The notes beneath the pieces were generated by a model. It saw only the letters and a list, made by a program, of their open reading frames with translations, had not been told where the DNA came from and did not search any database. The position numbers were made by a program, and so were the translations under genes. Source: an uncultured Oscillospiraceae bacterium (GTDB lineage: Bacteria > Bacillota > Clostridia > Oscillospirales > Oscillospiraceae). Taken from it: DNA of 64,000 nt. The stretch lies in the NCBI GenBank assembly GCA_934613505.1, contig CAKTTB010000001.1, forward strand, positions 62,001 to 126,000, in the 5' to 3' direction. Below are positions 17,178-26,761 of the stretch, piece after piece (within the stretch, counting starts at the first letter, position 1; each line of letters begins with the position of its first letter).

Positions 17178-18185
17178 TTACAGAAGCAGAATGCCCGCGT
17201 CGCGGCAGGCGTCTGCGGTGGCCTTGTCCCAGATGCTCGACTGCACCTCGCCGATGTGGCACGTGCCGATCATGAGCATGCACACGCGGCTCTGGCCGAT
17301 GCCGCCGCCCATGGTCAGGGGCAGCTCGCCGTTCAGGAGCATTTTGTGGAAGGGCAGCTCGCGGCGGTCGTCGCAGCCCGCGAGCGTCAGCTGGCGGTCG
17401 AGGGACGCTTCGTCCACGCGGATGCCCATGGAGGAAATCTCAAACGCGCAGCCGAGGACCTCGTTCCACATGAGGATATCGCCATTGAGCTGCCAGTCGT
17501 CATAGTCGGGCGCGCGGCCGTCGTGCGGCTTGCCGGACTTCAGCTTGCCGCCGATCTGCATGAGGAAGACCGTATGGTGCTGACGGACGATCTCGTTTTC
17601 GCGCTCCTTGGGCGTCTTGTCGGGGTAGAGATCCTCCAGCTCCTGCGTGGTGATGAAGAACACATTGCGGTCAAGCTTGGTGTGCAGGCACGGGAACGCG
17701 ACGCCAAGCGCGTCGTTCGTCTCGCAGACCGCGCCGACGATGTCGCGCACGGTGCGCTTGAGATACTCGACCGTGCGGTCTTCCCGCGCGATGACCTTTT
17801 CCCAGTCCCACTGGTCGACGTAGACGGAGTGGAGATTATCGACCTCTTCGTCGCGCCGGATGGCGTTCATGTCGGTGAACAGACCCTTGCCGACATTGAA
17901 CTGGTAGCGCTTCAGCGCCAGCCGCTTCCACTTGGCCAGCGAATGCACGACCTGCGCCTCGGCATGGACGTCCGGGATATCAAAACTGACCGGCCGCTCA
18001 TAGCCGTTCAGATTGTCGTTCAGGCCGGAGGCCTCCTCCACGAACAGGGGAGCCGAGACGCGGCGCAGATTGAGCGCGTTCGACAGATTCGTCTGGAAAT
18101 TGCTTTTGATAAATTCGATGGCGCGCTGCAGCTCATACACGGACAGCGGCGCACGGTAGCCCTGCGGGATGAAGACCTTGCTCAT
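17178..18185 (-). CDS. asnA: Aspartate--ammonia ligase (asparagine synthetase A)
   Basis: 335 aa, the expected size. Clear AsnA stretches: [57 protein letters not shown] and [17 protein letters not shown] (the class II-like motif 3). It makes asparagine from aspartate, ammonia and ATP. It is the first gene of the asnA-asnS operon. I found no T-box leader (no AGGGTGG-ACCGCG-type element) between promoter and start, so tRNA-dependent control is not supported. Confidence 0.97.
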   Translation of the reverse strand: MSKVFIPQGYRAPLSVYELQRAIEFIKSNFQTNLSNALNLRRVSAPLFVEEASGLNDNLNGYERPVSFDIPDVHAEAQVVHSLAKWKRLALKRYQFNVGKGLFTDMNAIRRDEEVDNLHSVYVDQWDWEKVIAREDRTVEYLKRTVRDIVGAVCETNDALGVAFPCLHTKLDRNVFFITTQELEDLYPDKTPKERENEIVRQHHTVFLMQIGGKLKSGKPHDGRAPDYDDWQLNGDILMWNEVLGCAFEISSMGIRVDEASLDRQLTLAGCDDRRELPFHKMLLNGELPLTMGGGIGQSRVCMLMIGTCHIGEVQSSIWDKATADACRDAGILLL

Positions 18186-18228
18186 GGGGACGCCTCACTT
18201 TCGATGGAAATTCAAAAATTTACACAAT

Positions 18229-18257
18229 ATTATACAATAGTTTCCCAACGCTTGCAA
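18229..18257 (-). promoter_or_regulatory. Promoter of asnA-asnS
   Basis: Minus strand TTGCAA (complement 18252-18257), 17-nt spacer, TATAAT (complement 18229-18234). Confidence 0.75.
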
Positions 18258-18365
18258 GCGGCATGCGCGGAAAAGTAGGAAAAAAGCCATCCAGGATACC
18301 ATAAGGCTTGGAGACTGGCAAAATACACTGCCGTCCATACCTGACAAAAGACTATCCGGTTTGGC

Positions 18366-18542
18366 TGTAGGGGTCGATGCCCACATCGACCCGGCAGGAC
18401 AGGCCGGTTTTACGGAAGGGCTACGGCAAATTCGTAACCGTTACAGTGGGACGATGTGTACAGGCAAGCGGCAGGCCCACATCCGTAACGCTCCTTCGTC
18501 GCGAACGACTGTGTCCGGTATCGTCCCCTACACGGACGGTGC
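18366..18542. repeat. Dispersed 'GTAGGGG...CCCCTACA' repeat, copy 1
   Basis: Bounded by TGTAGGGG (18366-18373) and CCCCTACA (18525-18532), then CACGGACGGTGC. Inside are short hairpin-forming stretches such as TCGATGCCCACATCGA. It shares the ends and the GATGCCCACATCG core with the copy at 26372. It fills most of the 430-nt gap between asnA and the peptide-binding lipoprotein gene. No gene is seen in this gap. Confidence 0.65.
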
Positions 18543-18583
18543 TTATTTCATACCGCTTCGCAAAACGGGCATTTTGACATAAT

Positions 18584-18610
18584 GAAAAGCCCTCCGGTAT
18601 CCCGGAGGGC
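18584..18610 (-). terminator. Terminator after the pgeF/SBP genes
   Basis: GCCCTCCGG (18589-18597) and CCGGAGGGC (18602-18610), then CTTTTCATT on the minus strand. Confidence 0.7.
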
Positions 18611-18617
18611 CTGCTTG

Positions 18618-20231
18618 TCAGGATGGATCTGTGACCGGCAGGAACCAGTCGATGTAGTGCGTCGGTTCGGTGACGGCGCCGCGCGTGGTGTAGAGCGCGT
18701 AGCTTTTGAAGAGGATCGGCGTGAGATAGCCGCGCTCGCAGACGCGCTTGTAGAGACTGTAGGTGTTGCCGCTGTTGACCAGCGCCATGCTGCACAGGTT
18801 CATCATCGTGCTGTCGGACAGGCTTCCGTAGTTGAGCGTGCCGGTCGCGCCGAAGAACGGCGAGAGGTCAAAGTTCGGTGACAGCCGGACCTCGCCGTAG
18901 TAAAGATCGAAGTTCCCCAGCAGCAGCGCCTGCTTATACTCGGAATACTCCATGGATTTGACCGTGATATTGAAGCCGAGCGAGTTGAGCATCCTGGCGA
19001 CCTCGTTGGCAGCCTGCACGCGGATGTAGCTCGAGGAGCAGACGATCATCGTACCCTCGACCGGGACAGAATAGCCCTTGGAGGGGACATAGAGATCCAG
19101 AATGCCGTCGCCGGTCGCGTCCTCGACCGATGCGCTGGCCAGCTGGTCATAATACGCGCCGGGGTCATAGGCAAAGCTGTTGGCGAGCTTGACGTCGTAA
19201 TACCGGGAATTGGGCGCGCAGGGCAGCGTGGACGCTGCGGCAAAGCCGCCGAAGACCTGCTCGACCAGCGTCTCGCGGTCGATGGCGTAGGTGATCGCGC
19301 CGCGCAGACCATAGTTGGAGAAGACGGTCGAGTTCATGTTGTAGCCGATGTACTGCATGATGGTCGTGTCCGCGTTCCAAAGCTCATAGTCGTTGTGGAA
19401 GCCGGCAAAGGCGGAGGAATTGGGGTCGGTCAGCACCATGTTGACCTTCTGGTATTCAAAATTGTCGCGCACATCGGCGGAGGTGGAGGCCTCGGTCAGT
19501 GCGATCTCGTCAAAATCGACGAGCGGCGCGGCCTCCTGCCACCAGCCGGCGTAGCGCGTCAGCTTCGTCTGCGCGAACTGATACGGGCCGGTGCCGGGCG
19601 GGACGGGCTGCTCCGCCGTGCCGGACTTGATGACGGGGATATCCAGCAGGAGCGGCAGACACTCATAGGATTCACTCGTGGTGATGACGAGCGTCCGGTC
19701 GTCCGGCGTGTCGGTGGCCGTGATAAAGCGCAGGCGTGAGCCGTAATAGTCGGAGCCTGCGGCGGAGGAAATAGAATAGGCAGCGTCCTGCGCCGTCATG
19801 GCGCTGCCGTCGTGGAACGTGACGCCGGTGCGGAGCGTAATGGTCGTCGTTTTGCCGTCGTCCGTCACGGTATAGCCCTCCGCGAGGATGGGGACGGCCT
19901 CATAATCGCTTGTCACGGCGAACATCGGCTCGTACAGGAACGAGAAAATGATGCGGTTATTGAGACTCTGGCAGTTATACGGCTGCAGGCCGTAGTCCGG
20001 CTGATAGGCGAGGCCGAAGGACTCAATCTGCGTGTACGTTTCCGTTACGACGGCCGTTCCCTCCGGCTCATTGGAGATGCTGCTGATATCGCCGGTCTGC
20101 TGGCTGGCGACGCTCTCGTCCTTGGCGGGGAAGAGCTGCTTCATGAGTTCGCCCGCGTTCACCGATGAGCAGCCGCAAAGAAGCGCCAGCGCCAGAATAA
20201 GCGCCGTCAGCGCAAGCAGCTTTCGTTTCAT
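18618..20231 (-). CDS. Peptide/oligopeptide-type ABC substrate-binding lipoprotein
   Basis: 537 aa from ATG 20231, with GGAGG upstream. The signal peptide ends in lipobox LLCGC. The body fits SBP family 5 (DppA/OppA/nickel type): FLYEPMFAVTSDYEAVPILAEGYTVTDDGKTTTITLRTGVTFHDGSAMTAQDAAYS. It would bind peptides or similar ligands outside the cell. It overlaps the pgeF stop by 4 nt (ATGA), so it is translated with pgeF. No permease or ATPase of this family is in the window, which makes it an orphan binding protein that serves a transporter elsewhere or acts as a receptor. Confidence 0.85.
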   Translation of the reverse strand: MKRKLLALTALILALALLCGCSSVNAGELMKQLFPAKDESVASQQTGDISSISNEPEGTAVVTETYTQIESFGLAYQPDYGLQPYNCQSLNNRIIFSFLYEPMFAVTSDYEAVPILAEGYTVTDDGKTTTITLRTGVTFHDGSAMTAQDAAYSISSAAGSDYYGSRLRFITATDTPDDRTLVITTSESYECLPLLLDIPVIKSGTAEQPVPPGTGPYQFAQTKLTRYAGWWQEAAPLVDFDEIALTEASTSADVRDNFEYQKVNMVLTDPNSSAFAGFHNDYELWNADTTIMQYIGYNMNSTVFSNYGLRGAITYAIDRETLVEQVFGGFAAASTLPCAPNSRYYDVKLANSFAYDPGAYYDQLASASVEDATGDGILDLYVPSKGYSVPVEGTMIVCSSSYIRVQAANEVARMLNSLGFNITVKSMEYSEYKQALLLGNFDLYYGEVRLSPNFDLSPFFGATGTLNYGSLSDSTMMNLCSMALVNSGNTYSLYKRVCERGYLTPILFKSYALYTTRGAVTEPTHYIDWFLPVTDPS

Positions 20232-21034
20232 TGCGCCGCCTCCTTCCCGAGCTTGATGATCGCAGCCTGACTCCCGCGCCGACCGCCGGCGACGCGGTGC
20301 GACCAAAAGCGGTCAGGACTGCACATGGTGCAGTCCGGGCTGACATCGATCGTCTGCACCCCGGCTTTCTGCAGCCAGATGGTGTTAAGAAGCTTCAGAT
20401 CGACGTGGGCCTTTTCTCCGTGCGGCTCGATAGCAGCTTCCGCGTCCATGCCGAGGGCTTCCCGCATGGCTGCCGGAACCTCCGGCCCGACCTCAAAGCA
20501 GCATCTGCCGATGCAGGGCCCGATGGCCGCGCGGATATTGCCCGGCGCGCAGCCAAATTCTGCCTGCATGCGAAGAACGGCCTTATACGCGATGCCCTGT
20601 GCCGTTCCGCGCCAGCCGGCGTGGACGGCGGCAATCGCCGGATGCACCGGGTCATAGAGGAGGATGGTCGTGCAGTCCGCGCCGAAGCAGACGAGCGCCA
20701 CATCCGGTTCATCGGTCAGAATACCGTCGCAGACGACCGTCTGCTCCCGGTCAAGACCGGTGCCGCGGTCCGCTTTGCCGACGCGGACAAGGCAGTCGGT
20801 ATGCTCCTGCCGGGTAAAGACGGTCTCCTCCGGCGTGAAGCCGGCGGCCGCGCCGAGAATGCGGTAGTTCTCGCGTACGTTTTCGGGGAGGTCTCCCCGG
20901 TGCGTACCGAGATTGAGGGAGGACAGCACGCCCCCGCTCACGCCGCCATGGCGCGTGGAGAAGCAGTGAATGCTGCCTTCCAGCGCGTCGGCGGTCAGAT
21001 ATTCAAGAGTTCCCTGTCTGATGGTGTGAAACAT
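20228..21034 (-). CDS. pgeF: Peptidoglycan editing factor PgeF / laccase-domain nucleoside phosphorylase-like protein
   Basis: 268 aa. YfiH/LACC1 family. STRHGGVSGGVLSSLNLGTHRGD at the start, FGADCTTILLYDP and AAVHAGWRGTAQGI in the centre (His/Cys metal ligands), GPCIGRCCFEVGPEV near the end. Family members have been reported as purine nucleoside phosphorylases/adenosine deaminases, and the E. coli protein (PgeF) keeps L-Ser out of peptidoglycan precursors. It starts 3 nt after the secA stop and overlaps the lipoprotein gene after it. Confidence 0.9.
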   Translation of the reverse strand: MFHTIRQGTLEYLTADALEGSIHCFSTRHGGVSGGVLSSLNLGTHRGDLPENVRENYRILGAAAGFTPEETVFTRQEHTDCLVRVGKADRGTGLDREQTVVCDGILTDEPDVALVCFGADCTTILLYDPVHPAIAAVHAGWRGTAQGIAYKAVLRMQAEFGCAPGNIRAAIGPCIGRCCFEVGPEVPAAMREALGMDAEAAIEPHGEKAHVDLKLLNTIWLQKAGVQTIDVSPDCTMCSPDRFWSHRVAGGRRGSQAAIIKLGKEAAQ

Positions 21035-21037
21035 GGC

Positions 21038-23809
21038 TTAATTTGCGTTCTGTCCGCGCTCCGCGGCAAGATCCTTGTCGCGGCAGCACTTTTTGTATTT
21101 CTTTCCGCTTCCGCAGGGGCAGGGATCGTTCGGGCCAACCTTGATCTTCTTGACGACGGGCTGACGCTTGACGGTCTTGTCGCCGCCGGCGCCCTCGCCG
21201 GTGACCTTGGCGACGCGCTGGCGCTTGATCTCCTCGTTCGTCTTGATGCGGACGGCAAAGACGCGGCGGACGATCTCTTCCTTGATGGCGTCGTTCATGG
21301 CCTCGAACATGTCAAAGCCCTCACGCTTATATTCAATGACGGGGTCGGTCTGTGCGTAGGCACGCAGGCGGATGCCCTGCCGCAGATCGTCCATGGCGTC
21401 GATGTGATCCATCCAGAACTCATCGACCACGCGCAGCGTCACGACGCGTTCGACCTCACGCATGACGGGGGACGTGAACTGCTCTTCCTTCTTGGCGTAG
21501 CTGCGCTGCATGAGAGAGAGGATCTTCTCCTCCGCGTCCTCGCGCGTCAGCTTTTCCAGCTCCTCATCGGTGACGAGCCATGTGCCGGTGGGGAAGAACA
21601 GCGGCTCAAAGTGCGTCATCATCTCAAAGAAGTGCTGCTTGTCCGCCAGCTTCGGCAGCTCGCCGAAAGCACTGGCGACATACGTGTCGGCGTAGAACTT
21701 CATCATAGACTGGATGTTCTTCTGCAGATCTTCGCCGTCAAGCACCTGCCGGCGCTGCTCGTAGATGATCTTACGCTGCACGTTCATGACGTCGTCGTAT
21801 TCGAGGACGTTCTTTCGGGACTGATAGTTGCGGCTCTCGACGGACTTCTGCGCGTTTTCGATCGCGCCGGAGAGGATCTTGGCGTCGATGGGCGTGTCCT
21901 CGTCGATGCCGAGCGTCTCCATCATGTTCATGATGCGCTCGGAGCCGAACAGGCGCATGATATCGTCCTGCATGGAAAGATAGAAGCGCGTCTCGCCGGG
22001 GTCGCCCTGACGGCCGGAACGGCCGCGCAGCTGGTTGTCGATCCGGCGCGACTCGTGCCGCTCGGTGCCGATGATGAACAGGCCGCCTGCCTGCCGCACC
22101 AGCTCCGCCTGCTTGTCCGCCTCGACCTTGAAGCGCTTATAGGCTTCGGTATAGGCGGCGCGGGCGGCGAGGATCTCGGGATCGTCCGTCTCGGCGAACG
22201 AGTTGGATTCCGCGATCAGCTCGTCGGAAAGCCCCTGCTTGCGCAGCTCGCTCTTGGCCATATATTCGGCGTTGCCGCCCAGCATGATATCCGTGCCGCG
22301 GCCCGCCATGTTCGTCGCGATGGTGACGGCGCCCAGATGGCCGGCCTGCGCGACGATCTCGGCTTCCTTTTCGTGGTGCTTGGCGTTCAGAACGTTGTGG
22401 GGAATGCCCTCGCGCTTGAGCATCTGCGACAGAAGCTCCGACTTTTCAATCGAGATCGTGCCGACCAGCACTGGCTGGCCCTTTTCGTGGCATTCCTTGA
22501 TCTGCCGGATGACCGCGCGGTATTTGCCGGCTTCGGTCTTATAGACGACATCCGGGTCGTCGATACGGATGACGGGCTTGTTTGTCGGGATCTCTACGAC
22601 GTCCAGATTGTAGATGCCGGAGAACTCCTCCTCCTCGGTCAGCGCCGTGCCGGTCATGCCGGAGAGCTTGTCGTACAGGCGGAAGAAATTCTGGAATGTG
22701 ATGGTGGCGAGCGTCTTGTTTTCGCTCGCGACCTTGACGCCCTCCTTGGCCTCAATGGCCTGATGGAGGCCCTCGTTATACCGGCGGCCGTACATGAGTC
22801 GGCCGGTGAACTCGTCGACGATGATGACCTGTCCGTCCTTGACGACGTAGTCAATGTCGCGCTTCATGAGACCACGGGCCTTCATGGCCTGATTGATGTG
22901 GTGCGAGAGCGTGGCGTTTTCGGGGTCGGCGAGGTTCTCGACGTTGAAGAACTGCTCCGCCTTTTCGATGCCCTTCTGCGTGAGGGAGACCGTGCGGTCC
23001 TTTTCATCTACAATATAGTCGCAGTCGAACTGATCCTGCAGCTCCTTGTCGTCCGTGGTGGAAAAGACCTGTTTTTTGAGCCGCGAGACGAAATAGTCCG
23101 CCATCTCATAGAGCTTGGACGATTCCTCGCCCTTGCCGGAGATGATGAGCGGGGTACGCGCCTCATCGATCAGGATGGAGTCGACCTCGTCGACGATGGC
23201 GAACGAATGCCCGCGCTGGACCATCTCCTGCTTGTAGATGGCCATGTTGTCACGCAGGTAATCGAAGCCCAGCTCGTTGTTGGTGCCGTAGGTGATGTCG
23301 GCGGCATAGGCCGCGCGGCGCTGCTCCGCGGTCAGATCGTGGATGATGAGGCCGACGGAAAGCCCGAGGAAGCGGTAGACCTTGCCCATCCATTCGGAGT
23401 CTCGCTTGGCCAGATAGTCGTTAACGGTGACGATATGTACGCCCTTGCCGGTCAGCGCGTTGAGGTAGGCGGGCAGAATGGCGACGAGCGTTTTGCCCTC
23501 GCCGGTCTTCATTTCGGCGATGCGGCCCTGATGCAGCACGATGCCGCCCACGACCTGCACGCGGTACGGCCGCATGCCAAGCACGCGGTCTGCCGCTTCA
23601 CGGCAGACGGCGAACGCTTCGGGCAGCAGATCGTCGAGCGTTTTGCCCTGTGCCAGACGATCCTTAAATTCCTGCGTCTTATCGCGCAGCTGCTGATCGG
23701 TCAGTGCTTTGTACGGCGCCTCGAGCGCCATGACGGCCTCGACCTGCGCGTCCAGCTTTTTGACCTCGCGCTCGGAGCGGGTGCCGAATAATTTTGTAAA
23801 AAGACCCAT
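21038..23809 (-). CDS. secA: Preprotein translocase subunit SecA
   Basis: 923 aa from ATG 23809 (AGGA 5-6 nt upstream). Walker [52 protein letters not shown], helicase motif [15 protein letters not shown], and [22 protein letters not shown]. It ends with the zinc-binding SEC-C motif [13 protein letters not shown], which can contact ribosomes or SecB-like partners. It drives secretion through SecYEG. The downstream pgeF and lipoprotein genes are nearly contiguous, an unusual operon tail for secA. Confidence 0.98.
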   Translation of the reverse strand: MGLFTKLFGTRSEREVKKLDAQVEAVMALEAPYKALTDQQLRDKTQEFKDRLAQGKTLDDLLPEAFAVCREAADRVLGMRPYRVQVVGGIVLHQGRIAEMKTGEGKTLVAILPAYLNALTGKGVHIVTVNDYLAKRDSEWMGKVYRFLGLSVGLIIHDLTAEQRRAAYAADITYGTNNELGFDYLRDNMAIYKQEMVQRGHSFAIVDEVDSILIDEARTPLIISGKGEESSKLYEMADYFVSRLKKQVFSTTDDKELQDQFDCDYIVDEKDRTVSLTQKGIEKAEQFFNVENLADPENATLSHHINQAMKARGLMKRDIDYVVKDGQVIIVDEFTGRLMYGRRYNEGLHQAIEAKEGVKVASENKTLATITFQNFFRLYDKLSGMTGTALTEEEEFSGIYNLDVVEIPTNKPVIRIDDPDVVYKTEAGKYRAVIRQIKECHEKGQPVLVGTISIEKSELLSQMLKREGIPHNVLNAKHHEKEAEIVAQAGHLGAVTIATNMAGRGTDIMLGGNAEYMAKSELRKQGLSDELIAESNSFAETDDPEILAARAAYTEAYKRFKVEADKQAELVRQAGGLFIIGTERHESRRIDNQLRGRSGRQGDPGETRFYLSMQDDIMRLFGSERIMNMMETLGIDEDTPIDAKILSGAIENAQKSVESRNYQSRKNVLEYDDVMNVQRKIIYEQRRQVLDGEDLQKNIQSMMKFYADTYVASAFGELPKLADKQHFFEMMTHFEPLFFPTGTWLVTDEELEKLTREDAEEKILSLMQRSYAKKEEQFTSPVMREVERVVTLRVVDEFWMDHIDAMDDLRQGIRLRAYAQTDPVIEYKREGFDMFEAMNDAIKEEIVRRVFAVRIKTNEEIKRQRVAKVTGEGAGGDKTVKRQPVVKKIKVGPNDPCPCGSGKKYKKCCRDKDLAAERGQNAN

Positions 23810-23870
23810 ATGTAATCCTTTCTCCGCGTCCGGCGGAGGCCGCCGCGGATATCGAATGTTCTGATGAAAG

Positions 23871-23876
23871 ATTATA
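23871..23876 (-). promoter_or_regulatory. Probable secA promoter -10
   Basis: TATAAT on the minus strand (complement 23871-23876), about 60 nt before secA. The -35 region is T-rich but not clear. Confidence 0.45.
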
Positions 23877-23923
23877 CCACACACAGCCGGGTAAAAAAAG
23901 AAGAAATTGTGAATTTCGGCGGC

Positions 23924-23952
23924 TTGATTTACCCGTATGATACTGATAAAAT
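23924..23952 (+). promoter_or_regulatory. Promoter of the HAD-TSUP genes
   Basis: TTGATT (23924-23929), 17-nt spacer, TAAAAT (23947-23952). Confidence 0.65.
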
Positions 23953-23984
23953 GAGCATGATTTTAACGGTATGGAGGTTCCTGC

Positions 23985-24809
23985 ATGGCCATTCGTCTTG
24001 TTGCCGTCGATGTGGACGGTACGCTCGTCACCGCAGACCAGAGAGTTCTGCCGCGCGTCAAAGACGCGGTGCAGCTGGCGGTCGATCACGGGATCCAGCT
24101 GGTTTTGTGTACCGGGCGCTCGGCGGGGGAATGCTGGTATGTCCTTGAGCAGCTGCCGCAGATCCGCTACGCGGTCACGTATACCGGCTCCATGGTGCAG
24201 GATCTGCAGACCGATGCGATTTTGTACCACTGCCCGCTGCAGGCCGACGATCTGCGGGTCATCTATGACCGGCTGCGGCAGTATGACGGTCTCTGGAGCC
24301 TCTTTGCAGACGGCAAGGTCTATAATCCCCGCGCGCAGATGGCGCAGTTCGGGCGCTATTATCCGGAGGAGCTGCGCGAGCTGTTTGAACACTCGCATAC
24401 CTATGTTGACGACATGGACAGGCTGATCGCCGAGCGGACAGAGCCGGTCGAGAAGGTCTATATCTCCTACTGCAGCAAGGAAGAGAGTGTGCGCGCAAGA
24501 GCGGCTGCGGCGAAGCTCCCGTATTACGCGACCGGCGCGGGCTTTGCCGATCTGGAGGTCATGAACCCCGCGACGAACAAGGGGCTTGCGCTGGGCGCGC
24601 TGGCCGAAACGCTCGGCATCGCGCAGAGCGAGGTCCTCGCCATCGGCGACAGCAGCAACGACGCGGCGATGCTGGCTTACGCCGGCGTGGGCGTGGCCAT
24701 GGCCAACGGCGAGGAGGAGCTCAAAAAGATCGCCGACCGGATCGCCCCCTCCAACGAAGAGGGCGGCGTGGCGGATATCCTGGAAATGGCAGTACGGGGG
24801 GAGATTTGA
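23985..24809 (+). CDS. Cof-type HAD-IIB family hydrolase
   Basis: 274 aa. HAD motif I VDVDGTL near residue 8-14 (catalytic Asp pair), motif II LCTGRS (42-47), a Lys region in the cap-to-core return, and motif IV AIGDSSNDAAMLAYAGVGVAM with GDxxND. Cof/YbiV-type enzymes dephosphorylate small sugar phosphates, nucleotides or cofactors, and the substrate cannot be assigned. GGAGG lies before the ATG. Its stop overlaps the next gene's start. Confidence 0.92.
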   Translation: MAIRLVAVDVDGTLVTADQRVLPRVKDAVQLAVDHGIQLVLCTGRSAGECWYVLEQLPQIRYAVTYTGSMVQDLQTDAILYHCPLQADDLRVIYDRLRQYDGLWSLFADGKVYNPRAQMAQFGRYYPEELRELFEHSHTYVDDMDRLIAERTEPVEKVYISYCSKEESVRARAAAAKLPYYATGAGFADLEVMNPATNKGLALGALAETLGIAQSEVLAIGDSSNDAAMLAYAGVGVAMANGEEELKKIADRIAPSNEEGGVADILEMAVRGEI

Positions 24810-25582
24810 TGGGGGTTCAGGATCTGACAGTCCAGATGGTCGCCATTGTCGTCATCGGCGTGTTCCTCGCGTCGTTTATGGATGCGATCGCGGGCGGCGG
24901 CGGCATTATTTCGGTGCCGACATATCTTCTGGCGGGTCTACCCATGCATTTTGCGCTGGGAACGAATAAATTTTCTTCCGCCATCGGCACGGCGTTTTCC
25001 ACGGGCCGGTATGTGAAGAGCGGCTATGTCGACTGGAAGCTCGGCGTGCCGTCGATCGTGCTGGCGCTCATCGGCGCGCATTTCGGCACCGAGCTGCAGC
25101 TGGCGGTCGACGAGATCTATCTGCAGTACCTGCTGCTCCTTGTTCTGCCGGTCGTCGCGTTCGTCGTGCTGCGGCAGCGGCAGCTGCCGGAGGAGCGCGG
25201 GCAGATCGAGCCGAAAAAGCAGATGGCGATCGTGTATCTGGCGTCTCTGGTCGTCGGCGCGTATGACGGGTTCTATGGACCCGGCACGGGCACGTTCCTG
25301 CTGCTCATCTTCTGCAATCTCGGCAAGCTCGACGTGCGCACGGCGGGCGGCAACGTGAAGCTCGTGAATCTGGCGTCCAACGTCGGCGCGCTCGTCACGA
25401 GCCTTGCAAGCGGCAAGGTCTTTCTGGTGCTGGGCCTGATCGGCACGGCGTCGAGCATTCTGGGGCATTTCACCGGCGCGGGCTTCGCGATCAAAAACGG
25501 GTCGAAGATCGTCCGGCCGACCATTATCATTGTCCTGATCCTTCTGGCGGCAAAGGTCATTCAGAGCCTGATCACAGGCTGA
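24809..25582 (+). CDS. TSUP (TauE/SafE) family anion exporter
   Basis: 257 aa, mostly hydrophobic with about seven to eight membrane segments. Two similar halves: AGGGGIISVPTYLLAGLPMHFALGTNKFS and VGAYDGFYGPGTGTFLLL-like sequence, the repeated Gly/Pro motifs of the TauE/SafE family. Members export sulfite or other small sulfur-containing anions; the ion here is unknown. The ATG at 24809 overlaps the HAD stop (TGATG), with GGGGGAG upstream, so the two are coupled. Confidence 0.87.
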   Translation: MGVQDLTVQMVAIVVIGVFLASFMDAIAGGGGIISVPTYLLAGLPMHFALGTNKFSSAIGTAFSTGRYVKSGYVDWKLGVPSIVLALIGAHFGTELQLAVDEIYLQYLLLLVLPVVAFVVLRQRQLPEERGQIEPKKQMAIVYLASLVVGAYDGFYGPGTGTFLLLIFCNLGKLDVRTAGGNVKLVNLASNVGALVTSLASGKVFLVLGLIGTASSILGHFTGAGFAIKNGSKIVRPTIIIVLILLAAKVIQSLITG

Positions 25583-25612
25583 GACTATAAAATAATAAGG
25601 AGAGACTGCGGT

Positions 25613-26317
25613 ATGAAAAAAACCATCGGTATCCTGGGCGGCATGGGGCCGCTGGCAACGGCGGATCTGTTCCGCAAAATCACGCTCCTGACGGACGCGT
25701 CCTGCGACAACGACCACATCCGCATCTATATCGACTCCAACGCGCGCATCCCGGACCGCACGGCGGCGATCCTCTCCGGCGGGACGGATCCCGTGCCGGA
25801 AATGGCGTCGGCGCTGCGCTCGCTCGAGGCGTGCGGGGCGGACTGCGTCATCATGCCGTGCAACACGGCGCACTATTTCCTCCCGCGCCTGCAGGAAATG
25901 ACGAAGCTCCCGTTTATCAGCATGCTGGAGGCGACGGCAAAGACCTGCGCGGCAAAATACCCCGGCAAAACGGCCGCCGTCCTCGCGACGAAGGGCACGC
26001 TGGCCACCGGCCTGTATGAAAAGGCGCTGGCCGCGCAGGGCGTCAAGGCCATGATCCCGGAGGACGCGGAAAAGGACGTGCTCATGCACCTCATCTATGA
26101 CGTCGTGAAGGCGTCGAAGCCGCTCGCGCCGGAGGAGGACGCGTGGGCGCAGCTGCTGGATGGCCTCCGCGCGCGCGGCGCCGACTATTTCATCCTTGGC
26201 TGCACAGAGCTGCCGATCGTGGCGGACACGCTGCCGGAGGGAGGCCCGTTCGTCGACCCGACGGCGGAGCTTGCCAAAGCGGCCATCCGCTTCTGCGGCT
26301 ATGACGTGAAGGAATAA
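25613..26317 (+). CDS. Aspartate/glutamate racemase family protein
   Basis: 234 aa. GILGGMGPLATADLFRKI at the start is typical of aspartate racemases (RacD/YgeA type). Both catalytic cysteines are present, in MPCNTAHYF (C83) and LGCTELP (C197), so the two-base mechanism should be intact. It would interconvert L- and D-aspartate, or a related acidic amino acid. AAGGAGAGA precedes the ATG. It starts 30 nt after the TSUP gene and is followed, after a repeat, by a DAACS symporter and an aspartate aminotransferase. Confidence 0.9.
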   Translation: MKKTIGILGGMGPLATADLFRKITLLTDASCDNDHIRIYIDSNARIPDRTAAILSGGTDPVPEMASALRSLEACGADCVIMPCNTAHYFLPRLQEMTKLPFISMLEATAKTCAAKYPGKTAAVLATKGTLATGLYEKALAAQGVKAMIPEDAEKDVLMHLIYDVVKASKPLAPEEDAWAQLLDGLRARGADYFILGCTELPIVADTLPEGGPFVDPTAELAKAAIRFCGYDVKE

Positions 26318-26371
26318 TTGCAGATACGGCAAGTCAAAAAAGTTTGATTTTTGCGAAGCAGTACGAGATAT

Positions 26372-26487
26372 GCACCGTCCGTGTAGGGGCCAATGCCCAC
26401 ATCGGCCCACGAAAGATTGCGAATTTGCCGTAATCTTTCGTAAAAACGGCATGTTCTGCCGGGACGATGTATGCATCGTCCCCTACA
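26372..26487. repeat. Dispersed 'GTAGGGG...CCCCTACA' repeat, copy 2
   Basis: Starts GCACCGTCCGTGTAGGGG (26372-26389), the reverse complement of the right end of copy 1, and ends CCCCTACA (26480-26487). Contains AATGCCCACATCGGCCC and an inner stem ACGAAAGATTgcGAATTTGCCGTAATCTTTCGT-like. It fills part of the 440-nt gap between the racemase and the symporter genes; the rest (26488-26686) holds no supported gene. Confidence 0.65.
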
Positions 26488-26686
26488 AACAAACCGGAAG
26501 ATCTTCAGCTAAAACGGGCAGGAATGTTTTTCGGCAATCTCCGGCGCGGCGGTATGGCCGCGCCGCTTTCTGCGCTGCATGATGCTTTTCCTGCAAAAGT
26601 CAAGCGTGATATTGCAAGAATATCGAGGCCGGATTTTGTAGGATATAACAAATCTTAACAAAAAACTTGCGATTTTCATAAAGTCC

Positions 26687-26715
26687 TTTACATACTTTTC
26701 ACAACATGCTATCAT
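26687..26715 (+). promoter_or_regulatory. Promoter of the DAACS symporter gene
   Basis: TTTACA (26687-26692), 17-nt spacer, TATCAT (26710-26715). Confidence 0.65.
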
Positions 26716-26761
26716 AATTTTACCGATTTTATCGGCAATTTCGGATAGGAGAAGGAAAAGC

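Noticed and set aside
18186-18617. T-box or tRNA-sensing leader before asnA
   Set aside because: No specifier-loop or AGGGTGG-type element; the promoter is only about 40 nt upstream of the start.
20231-23791. 1186-codon open frame on the + strand
   Set aside because: It is antisense to secA and pgeF, which have all family motifs. Long antisense frames are expected at this GC bias. No ribosome site and no recognisable domain.
26370-26582. 70-codon frame
   Set aside because: Lies in the dispersed repeat; no ribosome site or domain.
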